A DNA stretch of 64,000 nucleotides from Papio anubis (GCF_008728515.1 NC_044984.1:85891277-85955276), one strand, 5' to 3'. Shown: positions 24,051-36,112, numbered from the stretch's first letter. Program-made: numbers and translations. The notes: generated from the sequence alone by a model not told the origin.

Positions 24051-25162
24051 ACCTCCACCCAAACATCATTGCCTTGAGGTTTCGCACACTGTCATAGGAC
24101 ACCTTTTGCCTTTGGCACAATGAATATTTGGGCGGCTATCAAGGAGTCCTTGGAAGAACAGCAGGAAAGTTTCTAATACTCCAAAGAGCAGCATGTAAAA
24201 CTGGTGGGGACCTCCTGGAACCTAGTAGAGTGGAAACACTGGCCGGGACTGGAGCTAAGGGAAATGGAGAAGGCAAAATTCATTTTGCCCTGAAGGGTCA
24301 ATGGCATAGTTGTTTCGGTACACCTGTCAAAAACTTTGTAGGCCAGTGAAGCAAGGCCCAGTGAAGAAGCAGCCACAAGGGAGGGAACCTAGAGGTTCCA
24401 CGGAGTTCAGGGAAGAACACAGCATTTACTTGAGTAGTGTGAATGCTCTGGTAGATATGTCAAATACCTAAAAATAATTGGCAAAACCCACAGGAGTGCA
24501 GGTGGGATGTTAACAGAAGGGGATAAAGGAGTCTAAAAACCTCAGGTGTCATATTAAACTAATATCTCTGGTCTTCCCTGGCTTGGAGACATTTGGGTTA
24601 CATATGGTTAAAACAAAAATGATGCGTAAAGTAATATATTTTTCAAATACTCAGAAAATCCCCTTATATAAATAAAATTCTCCATTTTGATGTTATTATG
24701 AATATAAAGCATTAATGTGATTGAATAAATGCTCCATTAATTCATCCTAATCTTTTCAATTAAATGTGAATGTGTAGCCTTATAGTGAAACCGTAGCAAT
24801 CAGTTTGTGTAAGATTATAATAATGGTAGAGAAAAAGTTAAGTCTTTCCTGAGAACATAAATATATACAAGCTGGGTGTCTGTCTCCAGATTAGTACTTC
24901 AGAAAAAGAGGGAGAGACAGTATCAAGAAATACTGTAAGAAAAAAATGATTGGCTAATCCATTCTGTATGTCAAAAGGAATTAAGAAAGAGTCTCAAAAT
25001 CACACTGAGGCTGAAATCCAGAGACAGGAAAAATAGTGCCATTATTAACACTAATGTGAAAACAAAGAAGAGAGAGTACTTGGAGAGAAATATCGTAATT
25101 TAAGTTTTTTTTAAAAATCATCAATATCTGAGGCTCAGCACATTCATAAATCAAAGGATAAT
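24051..25162. other. Unassigned spacer
   Basis: No repeat is identified. The part at 24120-24430 is less AT-rich and holds open frames on both strands of about 70 codons, but there is no family similarity, splice structure or poly-A context to support a gene. Confidence 0.5.
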
Positions 25163-25175
25163 AGAAAACACAAGG

Positions 25176-25447
25176 ACAGAAAACCAAACACTGCATGTTC
25201 TCACTCATAAGTGGGAGCTGAACAATGAGAACACATGGACACGGGGAGGGGAACATCACACACGGGGTCATGTCGTGGGGTGAGGGGTTGGGGGAGGGAT
25301 AGCATTAGGAGAAATACCTAATGTAGATGAGAGGTTGATGGGCACAGCAAACCACCATGCCATGTGTATACCTATGTAACTAACCTGTACGTTCTGCACA
25401 GGTATCCCAGAACTTAAAGTATAATTAAAAAAAAAAAAAGAATAAAA
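25176..25447 (+). mobile_element. Short L1PA insertion with target-site duplication
   Basis: A 5'-truncated L1PA 3' end of about 270 bp runs from 'acagaaaaccaaacactgc' through 'gggagctgaacaatgagaac' and the G-rich block to 'cccagaacttaaagtata' and an A-tail. A 13-bp direct repeat 'agaaaacacaagg' flanks it at 25163-25175 and 25448-25460, a clean sign of L1 retrotransposition. Confidence 0.96.
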
Positions 25448-25744
25448 AGAAAACACAAGGGAGGGATGTCAAAGAGACAAGATATCAATGTGAAGTGATG
25501 AGTTCTATTCCTTGGAAACTCTCTGCTGCCACAGATTTTAATATTATGAAGTTGGGACAAAAGTCTTCAATCTGCAAAGCATGTAATTATACATGTAATT
25601 AAATATGTAGTGTATGCCTTTACCAATTCAATATTACAGGCTCTAATTTATATATGAAGAATAGTGGAGAAGCAGAAAAAAAATGAGACAAGAAGCAAAA
25701 GACATAGATTTCACCATAGAGCAAGGGTTGAATATCTTTTGGCA

Positions 25745-25900
25745 AATAATTTTGCCTATAACTTCCAATTTTCCTGGACTATGAGACGGAAATAATGATA
25801 TGATTATATCTGTCAGGGTTGTTAACTACTCAAATAAAATCACTTGTGTTAAAGTGCTTTCTCAGTGGAAATGTGCCACACAAACATTACTTATTGGTAT
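25745..25900 (-). mobile_element. MIR SINE, antisense
   Basis: The complement of the MIR core and 3' region: 'tatgagacggaaataatga', 'tatctgtcagggttgtta' and 'aaagtgctttctcagtgg', ending near 'ttattggtattattc'. It is old and diverged. Confidence 0.6.
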
Positions 25901-26345
25901 TATTCTAAAATGTTCTTATCGTGTTTCTCCTCCTATAAACTGTATTTAGTTAGAATGTCAAATCCTAGGACTGTCCACTGCATTGCCAGAGAATAAGAAG
26001 CCAGATCTTCGATAGCATAATATAATCGAACTTGCCAATAACTATTACAGAAATTGTTCCTATTAAAAAGATCATTGGAAAGGAGGAAAAGATCAAGTTA
26101 GAAAAAGTGTTTACACCAGACTTCCACAGACAGAAGGTGAGATGTTTGGGTTCTTGAGCCAAAATACAATAATACAAAGGAGTTATAATTTTTTAAATAA
26201 AGTCTAAGATATATTTAATTCTGAACTTTTCAAACTAAACTTTAAAATCATATTGACACTTAAAGTTGAACATTTACATTTCAATCAGTTTTATATATCC
26301 CAGATATGATGGAAAGCATTATATTTTAAAAATGAGTATGGTTGC

Positions 26346-26722
26346 TGTATTAGTTTCTTCTCATGCTGCTAGAAAGAAATACCCGAGACTGGGTAATCGG
26401 GTAATTTATAAAGCAAAGAGGTTTAGTTGCCTCACAGTTCTGTAGGGGAGGCCTTAGGAAACTTACAATCACGGTGGAAGGAAAAGCAAATATATCCTTC
26501 TTCATATGGTGGCAGGAAGGAGAAGTGTGGAGCAAAGGGGGAAAAGTTCCTTATAAAAGCATCAGCTCTCATGAGAACTCACTCACTATCACGAGAACAG
26601 TATGGGGGTAACGGCCCCCATGATTCAGTTACTTCCCATCTGGTTTCTCTCATGACATGTGGGAGTTATGGGAAATACAACTCAAGATGAGATTTGGGCA
26701 GGGACACAGCCAAACCATATCA
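26346..26722 (-). mobile_element. Solo MST-type LTR (ERVL-MaLR), antisense
   Basis: The plus strand runs from 'tgtattagtttcttctcatg' through 'gagaactcactcactatcac' to 'acacagccaaaccatatca', the complement of an MST-family LTR with intact TG/CA termini. The flanking 5-mers 'gttgc' (26341-26345) and 'cttgc' (26723-26727) differ at one base, which fits a 5-bp target-site duplication. No internal region is present, so it arose by LTR-LTR recombination. Confidence 0.9.
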
Positions 26723-27049
26723 CTTGCTAATGTTGAATTTTTAAAAAACCAGGTAATATGTTAGACAATCACTATGTTCCAGAATAAAATCCAGTAGAAT
26801 AAGTGGTTTTGACAACCACAGACTACAGAATTAACTGCAACACCAATCTGGCAGATTGTATGAAAATTAATAATAATAAAACCAGCAATTTAAATAAAAC
26901 TAGTTGAGTTGGTTTACATACTGATTACATATTTCAGGCAAAATAACATGTGATTCAAATACCTGACAACTTTAACCCATCCCATTTCCTTTATAAAATG
27001 AAAATATAAAAATTTCATTTTAACCCACAAGGTCTTGTTGGGTCTCACT

Positions 27050-27485
27050 TGTCTATGCTATTCCATTCTCAACACCTGGCAATATCACTTTTTCTCTCTT
27101 AACTCCAGCCATAATTGCCTTTGCTGAGTGCCCTGTGTGTACTAGCCTTTTTCCGTTCTTCAGAGACTTCCAGCACACTCTGCCATATTCCTTTTCCCAT
27201 GCTTTGCCTTACTAACTCTGACTTACCTTCTACGTCTTATCTCAAGATCATTTCTTCATTGAAGTCATCTTTAATTGTAGACATGGCTGGCTTCTCCTCT
27301 CATAGTATTCCATATGTTTGCTTCTGATATTCATTTTATAATTATTAATGTGTATTTCTCTTACAAAATAATAAATTCCTTAAGAGTAGAGACCATGTAT
27401 ATCCTTCTCATTATTGTATCCCTAATATCTATCAAAGTGCTTGCCCATAATAAGCAATCTATCCATATTTATTAAATGATGAACT
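27050..27485 (-). mobile_element. L2 LINE, antisense
   Basis: The plus strand is the complement of the L2 3' region: 'ccttttcccatgctttgcct', 'tctcaagatcatttcttcat', 'attccttaagagtagagacc', 'tatctatcaaagtgcttgcc' and an end near 'atttattaaatgatgaa'. The order of blocks agrees with L2. The frame is lost. Confidence 0.75.
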
Positions 27486-28299
27486 ACATATGTATCCTCT
27501 AAATGGCAGAGATGCCATACAATCTTCAATTCACAAGTAATTTCGTTTTATGTACTACCAATAGAGAATCCAAATGCTAAGTATCATTATGTAATAATGT
27601 AATATTTATTTTGTTGGCCATGTTGAACTAGTTTTACAAAATTGATAGCAGAATGGAAATAAGATTTACATTCAAGAGAACGTTTAAGCTCAATTTGTAG
27701 AGCACATATGGACTGGTTGCTCCATTCTCTGTTCATATTCACCCCCATCTTCATTATCCCGTGGTGGGTGAGTATTCCCATATATAAGCTGAGGACCAAG
27801 TTGTTCAAGTAAGTGTTTCAGCTTATGGTCTGCATGTGTGACATGCGATACATAAACTAAATAGTAAATATATAAATAAATCACCTATGTAAAACCCTTA
27901 CAATGATTTCTCAAAGCAATTTGCACTTCCGTCTGTGTGAAACTCAGAAATTCCCAGAGCAGTCAGCACATAAGAACTAATCAATATCTGGCTTTGTTCC
28001 CAATATCTGCTCCTGAGTTTTATTACACCGTGGAGCTGTTGTGATCAGAGGAAAGGAAGATGCCCTATTTATAGGTGGGCTTGCGTTTTCAGACCCCACC
28101 AGCCCTGTTGGTATATGATTGCTTTCAGAGAAAAGAGTGATAAGACAGTACCAGTACCATGCTTAAACGTGATTAGTCATTAAAATTTCAGAAGGGAGAA
28201 GGTCTTTCTAAAATAATGCAGTTTTGTAAAATGTCACATATAAAGCAAGTCTGAAAAAATGTTTCAACTGAGCCCAGTCACTTATGGTCTGAATGTAAG
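27486..28299. other. Unassigned spacer
   Basis: No gene or repeat family is recognised. Confidence 0.5.
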
Positions 28300-28470
28300 T
28301 AGGAAGGCAGCGCAGTGAAGTAGGGTGTACTTAGAATCACAAGATCTAATTGAATCCCTATGTTCATTTTCTAATAGCTGCATGACTTCAGATACATTTT
28401 TAACCACTTGAGCTTCCTTCACCTGTTAAATTGGGAATATAGAAATTACCTGTCAGGGTTCTACTTTTTC
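28300..28470 (-). mobile_element. MIR SINE, antisense
   Basis: The complement of MIR: 'gcgcagtgaagtagggtgta', 'tagctgcatgacttcagata', 'cacctgttaaattgggaata' and 'attacctgtcagggtt'. The order fits a near full-length MIR. Confidence 0.75.
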
Positions 28471-28484
28471 TCTTTAAAATACTA

Positions 28485-28832
28485 TCATCTCTCAGTATCC
28501 CCGGGGGATTGACACCAAAACCTCCCTCGGATTACAAAATCCCCCTCTGATTACAAAATCCATGCATCCTCAAGTCCCTGATACAAAATGGCATAGGATT
28601 TGCATATGAACTACACACATCCTCCTGTATACTTTAAATTATCTCTAGGTTACTCATAATACATAATAGAATGTAAATGCCATGCACACAGTTGTTATAC
28701 TGAATTTTTCATTTGTGTTATTTTTTATTGTATTGTTTTTTTATCGAATTTTTTTCCCCTGAATTTTTCAATCCACAGTTGTTTGAATCTGGGATGTGGA
28801 ATCTGTGGATACTGGATACTGAGGGCCAACTG
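28485..28832 (+). mobile_element. Tigger/MER2-type DNA transposon (non-autonomous)
   Basis: The element ends in 'ggatactgagggccaactg', the terminal inverted repeat of MER2/Tigger elements. It begins with a damaged partner ('ctcagtatccccggggg'). TA dinucleotides flank it at 28483-28484 and 28833-28834, as expected for TcMar transposition. Internal blocks such as 'tttgcatatgaactacac' and 'cctcctgtatactttaaat' agree. At about 350 bp it has no transposase. Strand is arbitrary because of the inverted ends. A 19-bp unit is tandemly duplicated inside at 28524-28561. Confidence 0.88.
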
Positions 28833-28849
28833 TACTAAATAGTACCTTC

Positions 28850-28985
28850 CACTCGTTGAATCCTAGGTAGTGCTAGGTACATTTACCTGTTTTCATCTAA
28901 ACTTTACTCTGTAAAGTGGTATCAACATTTCCAGTTTACAGTGAGGCTCACAGAGGTCAAAGTCTCATAAGGAATAACTATCAGA
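28850..28985 (+). mobile_element. MIR SINE
   Basis: 'gaatcctaggtagtgctagg', 'tttccagtttacagtgaggc' and 'cacagaggtcaaagtctc' are in the usual MIR order. It lies 18 bp right of the Tigger/MER2 end. Confidence 0.65.
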
Positions 28986-29654
28986 GTTCACGATATTGAA
29001 TGGTATCTTTAGGGGGCCTCTATCAAAGCTGAGACCTCACAGCTGTTGCCACGGCTATTGAAGCTATGGACCAAATCCCATCAGCTCTGAACCAAAAAAT
29101 GGTTCTCAGTGGTCTCTCACCTTGGACAACAATATTGTTAGCTTTAATGTATGCACCATTATGATTATCCGAGGATGCTCCTTTTTGATTTTGTAACCAC
29201 CAATTTCAAGCTTAGTTTCTCCAAACATAAGGTAAATCAGATAGGGATACTCCCTAAATATGGATATTATGATAGCTGTCATTGTTCCCCTTCTACATGT
29301 GTGTTATCATGTTAGAGATGTTGCAGAACTGAATTTAAAAAAAAAATTGACACAAAAGGATTGTGCAACCTTGGGATCTTGAGAGGCCAAGGTCATCATA
29401 TTTAAAAGTGCTTAGGGTTTGAACAAGCTGTTTCCTCAAAGCCATCTCACCTGCATATTCCCTCTGTGTATCCCAGCAGAGATAAGGCACACGATAGTAG
29501 CACACAGTAGGAGAACAACATGTTCAATTCTGTCTGTGAGAAAGTAAAAAGCTATTCTAAAAGTCTGAACCCCAAAGTTTTTACATAGAAAATTTTCAGA
29601 GCACACATGACACGTGACTAATACTTTCAGATTTAAAACAGTTTAAGGGGGAAT
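28986..29654. other. Unassigned spacer
   Basis: No gene or repeat family is recognised. Confidence 0.5.
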
Positions 29655-29835
29655 GTCCTGGCCTGGTTGTTAGAACACCTGGTTGTAAATCCCAGTTCTA
29701 CCACCCATGGGCTGTGGAATGTTTTCCACTGTCTCAAACCATCAGCCTGCTTCCTTATTGTGAAACAGTCATAACAATGCCTTCCTAGCCACTTTCCAGA
29801 GTGTAGTAAAGTCCAAGTGAATGAGAGAGTGTGGA
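29655..29835 (-). mobile_element. MIR SINE, antisense
   Basis: The complement of MIR: 'ggttgtaaatcccagttcta', 'tttccactgtctcaaacc' and 'ttccttattgtgaaacagtc', then 'aacaatgccttcctagcc'. It is a near full-length but old copy. Confidence 0.7.
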
Positions 29836-30662
29836 AAGGATATGACTCCCATATTTTGTTTGGTTTTATATAGTAAACTCTTTTTATTATAGGCAGTATT
29901 TTCCAAAATGTGTTTTACAGAACACAAGTTTTGTAAGAAAAGCAGTGGAAGTTATCTTTATAAGGGGTTTTGTGCTCAAATATGTTTAAAAAATTCTGGG
30001 CTAAACAAATTTAACCCCTAACCTCAGGACTTCACAGAGTCTCTAATGGGCTAAGGCAGATTTCCAGAAAGGGAATATTCTATTCAATACTTTCCTAAAT
30101 TCATTTAAATTCATACCTTTTACCTTTAAGGACTTGTATTATCCAAACATACGGGAAACTTAACTCTTTGAAGAAATGGATAGGTCTGAATTAGATTCTC
30201 AGATAACACCTTTCTATACATTAAAATAATGGCTCCATGCATGATTTTCTGTGTGCCAAAAACTGTACTAAATGCTTTAAATCTTGTAACACAGTTATAA
30301 ACATGATATAAAAAACTTAACAATCATTTGAATGTCATGCCTTATCCTCATTATATGTGAAAAAAACAAAAAAGTCAAAAGTAGGCACCTGTTTGATGAG
30401 TAACCATGACATCATCAAAGTACAATAAAAAATGGCAGAACCTCAAAAGAAGAATATTGAGAGACAGATTAACTTTTCAAGAATATGTATTCAAGTCAAT
30501 TTAACAAGAGTTTTATACAGAATTTCAAGATTTTAGGATTTTTTTTTTCACATAAAGCTATCTACTTTTAACTCATCCAACTCAGTTTATTTTTATATTA
30601 AATTATTTAAGAGTATTGGTGTGATCCATAAAGAAAGAATAAGTGAATTTACAAAATCTCTT
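29836..30662. other. Unassigned AT-rich spacer
   Basis: No gene or repeat family is recognised. Confidence 0.5.
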
Positions 30663-30678
30663 AAAACATTCCAAATGT

Positions 30679-30962
30679 GGCTGGGCACAGTGGCTCACAC
30701 CTGTAATCTCAGAACTTTGGGAGGCCAAGGCGGGCAGATCATGAGGTCAAGAGATAGAGACTATCCTGGCCAACATGGTGAAACCCTGTCTCTACTAAAA
30801 ATACAAAAATTAGCTGGGCATGGTGGTGCGCGCCTGTAGTCCTAGCTACTCTGGAAGCTGAGACAGGAGAATCGCTTGAATCCAGGAGGCAGAGGTTGCA
30901 GTGAGCCAAAATTACGCCACTACACTCCAGCCTGACAACAGAGTGAGACTGTCTCAAACAAA
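30679..30962 (+). mobile_element. AluS with target-site duplication
   Basis: This is a full dimeric Alu starting 'ggctgggcacagtggctca', with the 'gaggtcaagagatagag' and 'gagccaaaattacgccac' blocks and an A-rich, C-interrupted tail. Direct repeats of at least 13 bp with one mismatch flank it: 'acattccaaatgt' at 30666-30678 and 'acataccaaatgt' at 30963-30975. Confidence 0.96.
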
Positions 30963-31444
30963 ACATACCAAATGTGATCTTATCATAGAATCAAAAGTTT
31001 TAAGTTCAGTCATTTACAAAAGACACCAAATAGAGGCATTGAGCTTAGAACTATTCCATTACTAAGACTGATCTACTGCCAAACAGCTTTCATCAGCAGT
31101 GTTTGTATTTTTTTTAACTAAAAAAGTACTCTCTTTAAATAATATTTTACAAAGAGATCAGTAAGTTAAACGAAAAGAGACAGAACGTGTCTGCGAGAAG
31201 AAAGAGACGAAGGCTGGAGAGGCTACCTTCCCAGAATATCCCTTTTACCAACTTCTCCAGCCCCTGAAGTCTGACGAAAGACCCCAGGGTCCTCTATGAG
31301 CCTGTGAACCACTGATCCAGATAACGTTTCAGACAAAAACTGGGGAGAGGTGATTTTTCTCTGTTACTTAAGCTGACACATAATACTAAGCACAAGCATA
31401 AGGGCATGAAAAAAGCATTTTAAACCTGGAAAAGTTCTTGATAA

Positions 31445-31600
31445 TCATAAAGTCCAGTGTCCACCAATGTTGCGAATGATGAAATAGGCCCAGAGAATTG
31501 TACTGATTTGGCCAGGATCACACAGCTAATTAGGGGAAGAGTCAGAAATAAAATGTCTGCCTCCTGACACAGTGTGGTGCTCCCCTTAACACACTACATG
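31445..31600 (+). mobile_element. MIR SINE
   Basis: 'gatgaaataggcccagagaa', 'ttggccaggatcacacagct' and 'gaagagtcagaaataaaatg', then 'gtgtggtgctcc'. These are the MIR core and tail blocks in order. Confidence 0.8.
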
Positions 31601-32957
31601 GACCTGCATAAATCATTTGGGGGTAGAATAATTTTCCAAAATGCTTTATCATGAGAGAAAATGTATAAAATATATTAAGAATGTAACAGACCATTCCTTC
31701 AATTTGAGGCCTAAGTGTAACTTCTCCAGTGAACCAATACAGTAATCAGTGCATGTTTATACATCCTGAAGTCTCCTTCTGGTGCTATGACATTTCTCTG
31801 CACAGAAAAGCACGGAGACGGGATCTACATATCTCCCCCTCACCTCTACTATGGTGGGGAAGCCCCTACTCAGCTGAGTGCTTTTGTCATTAGTCCTTCT
31901 CACCATCCAGAACACATGCTGAACAACTGCCCCAGAGACGATCCTTCAGCATTGCCAAAGGTTTATATTGCACATAATCAAAGTACTTCAAAAATTAAGG
32001 ATCATAAATATTTAATATTCTCAGCTATTCCAGAATGTTCCAAGTAATTAGAAAATGATTCTGAAAATAATGACATTTTTCATGAGAACATTTTCCTTCC
32101 CACATCTTATATTTTAGGTATTTAATATGAACATGTGCATGTGCATTCTTGTCACCTTTTCTACTCCTATTCCACTTTTTTTCCTGAAGAAAGAAGATCC
32201 CTTTGGGGAAATCAATCAAGACCTGCTACCTAAGTGAGGATAAAATTTTCTTCCTTAAAAGTATCATATGAACTCAAATTCCAGAAAGATGATACAGTGG
32301 CAGTATTCTGATTGTCCCTTTGGCTCTAAACAAATATCATTGATGGGTAAAATATAAAAGAGATATGTCTTGGCTCAAACACAAGATAAACTACTTTATG
32401 ACAAGAAATGAGATAATGTGCAGAAATGGTGCTGCGGAATGGTCAAGGTTCACATCCAGAAGCAAACAGTGGAAGCCAAGAGTTTGACTCCTGTCGGAAT
32501 AAGAAAATTAAAAGTATTCTTTGTGGTATTTGGGAGCTTACTCCTGCCTTTCTCAGTGAAGCCAGAGTTCTCACCTAATAAAAGGAGCCTGAGAAAGACT
32601 CTTCCATTGCAGGGACTGTGGCACATGGTGTGATCCAGGTCTACAGGGGCACATGGTGAGAGGCAGGCCTATGGGGCAGGAGGATATAGACAGCTGTGAG
32701 CTGAACCAACCCAATCCCTCACCTGGTAGCTTCATTTGGGTTTTCCCTCATGCTTTCAGGATAAAATATTACAATTAGAAGAATGGTTTTGACTTGAACC
32801 CCTGAAAGGAAGCCCTTGCTAGAGAAGGACGGATGAGGGTAGAAGAGCAAAGAGAAAGAGAAAAACAAGAAGATAAAAATAAAACAAAAACACCACACAC
32901 ACATACACACCATAAATGAGTCTGTTAAACTGAAGGCAGAAAAACGTATTTGTAAAG
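31601..32957. other. Unassigned spacer
   Basis: No gene or clear repeat is recognised. A purine-rich patch (32820-32890) is followed by a short CA-rich run (32889-32912). The flank at 32940-32973 belongs to the old repeat listed around the monkey-type Alu. Confidence 0.5.
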
Positions 32958-33360
32958 CTTTCAATAAAACTTTCAGGCGGGGCGCGGTGGCTCAAGCCTG
33001 TAATCCCAGCACTTTGGGAGGCCGAGACGGCCAGATCACGAGGTCAGGAGATCGAGACCATCCTGGCTAACACGGTGAAACCCCGTCTCTACTAAAAAAT
33101 ACAAAAAACTAGCCAGGCGAGGTGGCGGGTGCCTGTAGTCCCAGCTACACGGGAGGCTGAGGCCGGAGAATGGCGTGAACCCGGGAGGCGGAGCTTGCAG
33201 TGAGCTGAGATCCGGCCACTGCACTCCAGCCTGGGTGACAGAGCAAGACTCCGTCTCAAAAAAAAAAAAAACCTTTCAATGAAACTTTATTTACAAAAAC
33301 ACATGGTGGGCTGGATTTGTTTCACAGGTGGTAGTTTGCCAACCTCTGACTTGGAAAGTT
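32940..33360. mobile_element. Old interspersed repeat of uncertain family, split by Alu
   Basis: The outer parts, 32940-32973 and 33289-33360, contain 'ttgtaaagctttcaataaaa' and 'ggtagtttgccaacctctga'. They resemble a common mammalian repeat whose consensus ends in a 'tttgccaacccctg' motif. I cannot name it with certainty. It served as the insertion site of the Alu at 32974. Confidence 0.5.
32974..33272 (+). mobile_element. AluY of Old World monkey (AluYR-like) type
   Basis: This Alu is the best preserved in the window. It carries a set of variants that I know from the rhesus/cercopithecid AluYR lineage: 'ggctcaagcctgtaatcc' instead of 'ctcacgcc', 'gccgagacgg', 'aaaaaactagccaggcgagg', and 'gagctgagatccggccactg' instead of the human 'gagatcgcgcc' form. 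Flanking repeats of 16 bp with one mismatch lie at 32958-32973 and 33273-33288. The A-tail is about 14 long. It is a lineage marker, not a gene. Confidence 0.93.
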
Positions 33361-34689
33361 ATTGTGTGAAGTCCAAGAAGTAAATGCTAAAGTCCTGAAT
33401 GGAGCTTTGGGCATTGTGATCTTAATACCTTGTCCTTATTTACAAAATATCTGAAAACTTTTCACAAAAATATTAATTAAAAAAATTTAAATGGATAATG
33501 AAGATTGCAGCGAAGTAAGCCAGCCCTCCTCAGGGGTTAGAAAACTGGGAGCACATATCCAGAGATACATGACCAGCACCTGCTAATCCTAACTGAGTTT
33601 CATTTTAAATGGTCACACAATACAAGGAAGAAAAGTTTTGAGTCTGTTCATGGTGAGAACGTCAGAGAGAGACTCCCACATAAAATGAGGACTCTCAGAG
33701 ACATAACCCTTGTATAAATTGTGACTCATTAACAACAACAACAACAAAAAGTCCCACATAAAGGACCAGGAAGGAAATTGTTCTATCTGGACTTTAGCTC
33801 TTGGTGGAGGAGAAATATCAAGTGTTCTTAAGCCAACTGTAATACTTTTTTTGTATTGTGAATTCACACTACCTAAAGGATATAAAAAGTCTCAAGTAGA
33901 GAATTGGATTTAGGTTGCTGCTGCCAGGTTGGTAGTGCCCCTTACCCCATGTTCTTTGAAAACAGAAAAAGAAACCCTCTCTGAATAATGTATTTTAAAT
34001 ACAGGTCTTAAAGAAGGCCCACAAATAAAGTTTTAATATATATGACATCACAGTTACTTTTTTTAAATTACAAAACATGCCCCCCAAAAATACCATGAGG
34101 CAGAGTAAGCAGAAAAATAGCATAAGAATGAGGCCTGTAGAGACTTCATACATTGAAATTATCAGAAAGATTATATGCTTAATATGATTGAATAAATAAA
34201 AGAAGAAATTAAAAGCATAGGTAAGGGGTAATAAATAATTAATAAAAAATAATCACACATATTTGAAAAAGAACCAAAGATATATAGATGGACAGATACA
34301 GATGTAGACGTGTAGGTCTATCTATCCATGCCTATCAAGATAGCAAACTATGGAGCTGTTTGTATTTCAACTTACTGCAGATTACAAAAGCTATGGCTGA
34401 GTAGCTTTGCAGAGCTGCTGGTAGACACATGGAGCTGGAGAGGCAAAAACTGGCATTCAGACATCTACAGGTATAGAGTCTCTCAGCTGGGAACCTTTAA
34501 AAGCTATGTCCTAAGATAAGGCTGAATTGGAAGTAGACCACTCCTCCTCCAAAATTTCAAAGCCCAATTTCATGCCCTTTCAATCCATTATACAGAAATT
34601 TTCATCTGAAAATTTTCTCACTCTGAATAAAGATAACATCCTGTGGCTGTCATGTTATTTCATATGTTTTAGTATAATGTTTCATACTT
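33361..34689. other. Unassigned spacer
   Basis: No gene is recognised. It contains a short CAA microsatellite (33731-33746). AT content rises after 34000, where decayed LINE sequence probably begins. Confidence 0.5.
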
Positions 34690-35800
34690 TTTAAAAAATG
34701 ATTAGACAAAAAAAGCTAGTTTTGAGCAAAAACTAAAAGAAAATAAAGCAATACAAGAAAGAGAACCAGATATTGGCATACTCAAATATAGATTCTTAAA
34801 TGACTCTAATTTATATACTAAGAGAGTTAAATGACAAGATGGATAATTCTGGTGGAGAATTGGAAACTATCAAGATGAATCAAATGAAATTAGAAAATTA
34901 AAGTACAATACCTAAAATTAGGTACTTGGTGGATGAGCCTACTAGCAGTTCAATCACAGCTGAACAGAAAATTAGTAAAACTGGAAGATACCCAAAATAA
35001 AATACTGAGAGATAAGATGGAAAATACAGGAAAAAGTACTATAAACCGATGGGCTGTGGTGAATTGAAAATGACTAAATGAACTTGGCACAAAGAATCTC
35101 ACAGCATATTATTGAACATAAGAGTAATTCACATAAATATTTGTAACAGTATTTATTTATGTTGTGAAATTACAAAACTGAAAAAATCTTTTAAATTTTA
35201 CCTTACTAGTACAAGTCTAAGGAAAAGAGAATAATGTATGTTCAATTCAGGATAGAGGTTACCATTGAGAGATGAGAGTGATGAGCTCATGGTGGGCCAC
35301 ACAGGGAGCTACAGCAACATTGTTAACCTATAGGGTGAGTACAAAGATGTCTGTTATATTATCTTTAATATAACAAACAGGTTACTTAATTTTCTGTTAC
35401 ATATGAAATATACTATACTAACTAAATGCATCCAACAAAATTAAAAATAGAAACAGGAGTTTACTCTAGATAAAATTAAACAACATAAAATTTAAAATAA
35501 AAATTATTGGTATATACAAACAAATTAATAAAAACAATGAAATTCAAGCTAGCAGAAATGAAACAAGAACATACAGCTATGTAAAATAATTAGAACTCTT
35601 GAAAAAATTTTAAAATACTGTAATTAAAATATTGAGAAAAATTCAGACTGGGCAAAAAGAGTTAACTGGTTAATTGAAACAGTGAAAGGCACTCATTTGG
35701 AATCTGATGCAGACAGAAAGGAATAAAACTATGAAAGAACAGTTAAGAGTCAGTCACAGAGCATAGATTGAGAATCTTCAGTGTTTCTTATTTATGAAAA
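34690..35800 (+). mobile_element. HAL1/L1M ORF1-region LINE, degraded
   Basis: Blocks such as 'gacaagatggataattctgg', 'gagaattggaaactatcaag', 'gctgaacagaaaattagtaa' and 'actggaagatacccaaaata' match the ORF1 region of HAL1 or old L1M elements in sense orientation. A second, weaker block at about 35440-35800 ('aaattcagactgggcaaaaa') looks like the same family. The part at 35130-35440 is not clearly assignable. No open frame survives. Confidence 0.6.
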
Positions 35801-35804
35801 TGGA

Positions 35805-36112
35805 GACCGGGCGCGCCGGGCGCGGTGGCTCACGCCTGTAATCCCAGCACTTTGGGAGGCCGAGGTGGGCAGATCACAAGGTCAGGAGTTTGAGACCAGC
35901 CTGGCCAACATGGTGAAACCCTATCTCTACTAAAAAAATACAAAAATTAGCCAGGTATTGTGGCGTGCACCTGTAATCCCAGCTATTTGGGAGGTTGAGA
36001 CAGGAGAATTGCTTGAACCCAGGAGGTGGAGGTTGCAGTGAGTTGAGATCGTGATACTGCACTCCAGCCTCGGTGACTGAGCAAGAATCCACCTAAAAAA
36101 AGAAAAAAAAAA
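35805..36112 (+). mobile_element. AluS with a duplicated 5' end
   Basis: This is a full dimeric Alu with 'gatcacaaggtcaggagttt' and 'cactgcactccagcctcgg'. Its start is odd: the first about 10 bases are present twice ('gaccgggcgc' then 'gccgggcgcggtgg'). The tail is short and impure. The flanks share 'atgaaaa', a weak target-site duplication. Confidence 0.94.

Noticed and set aside
24128..24376. Overlapping frames on both strands in less AT-rich sequence
   Set aside because: No recognisable protein, splice context or poly-A signal. Frames of about 70 codons are expected by chance.
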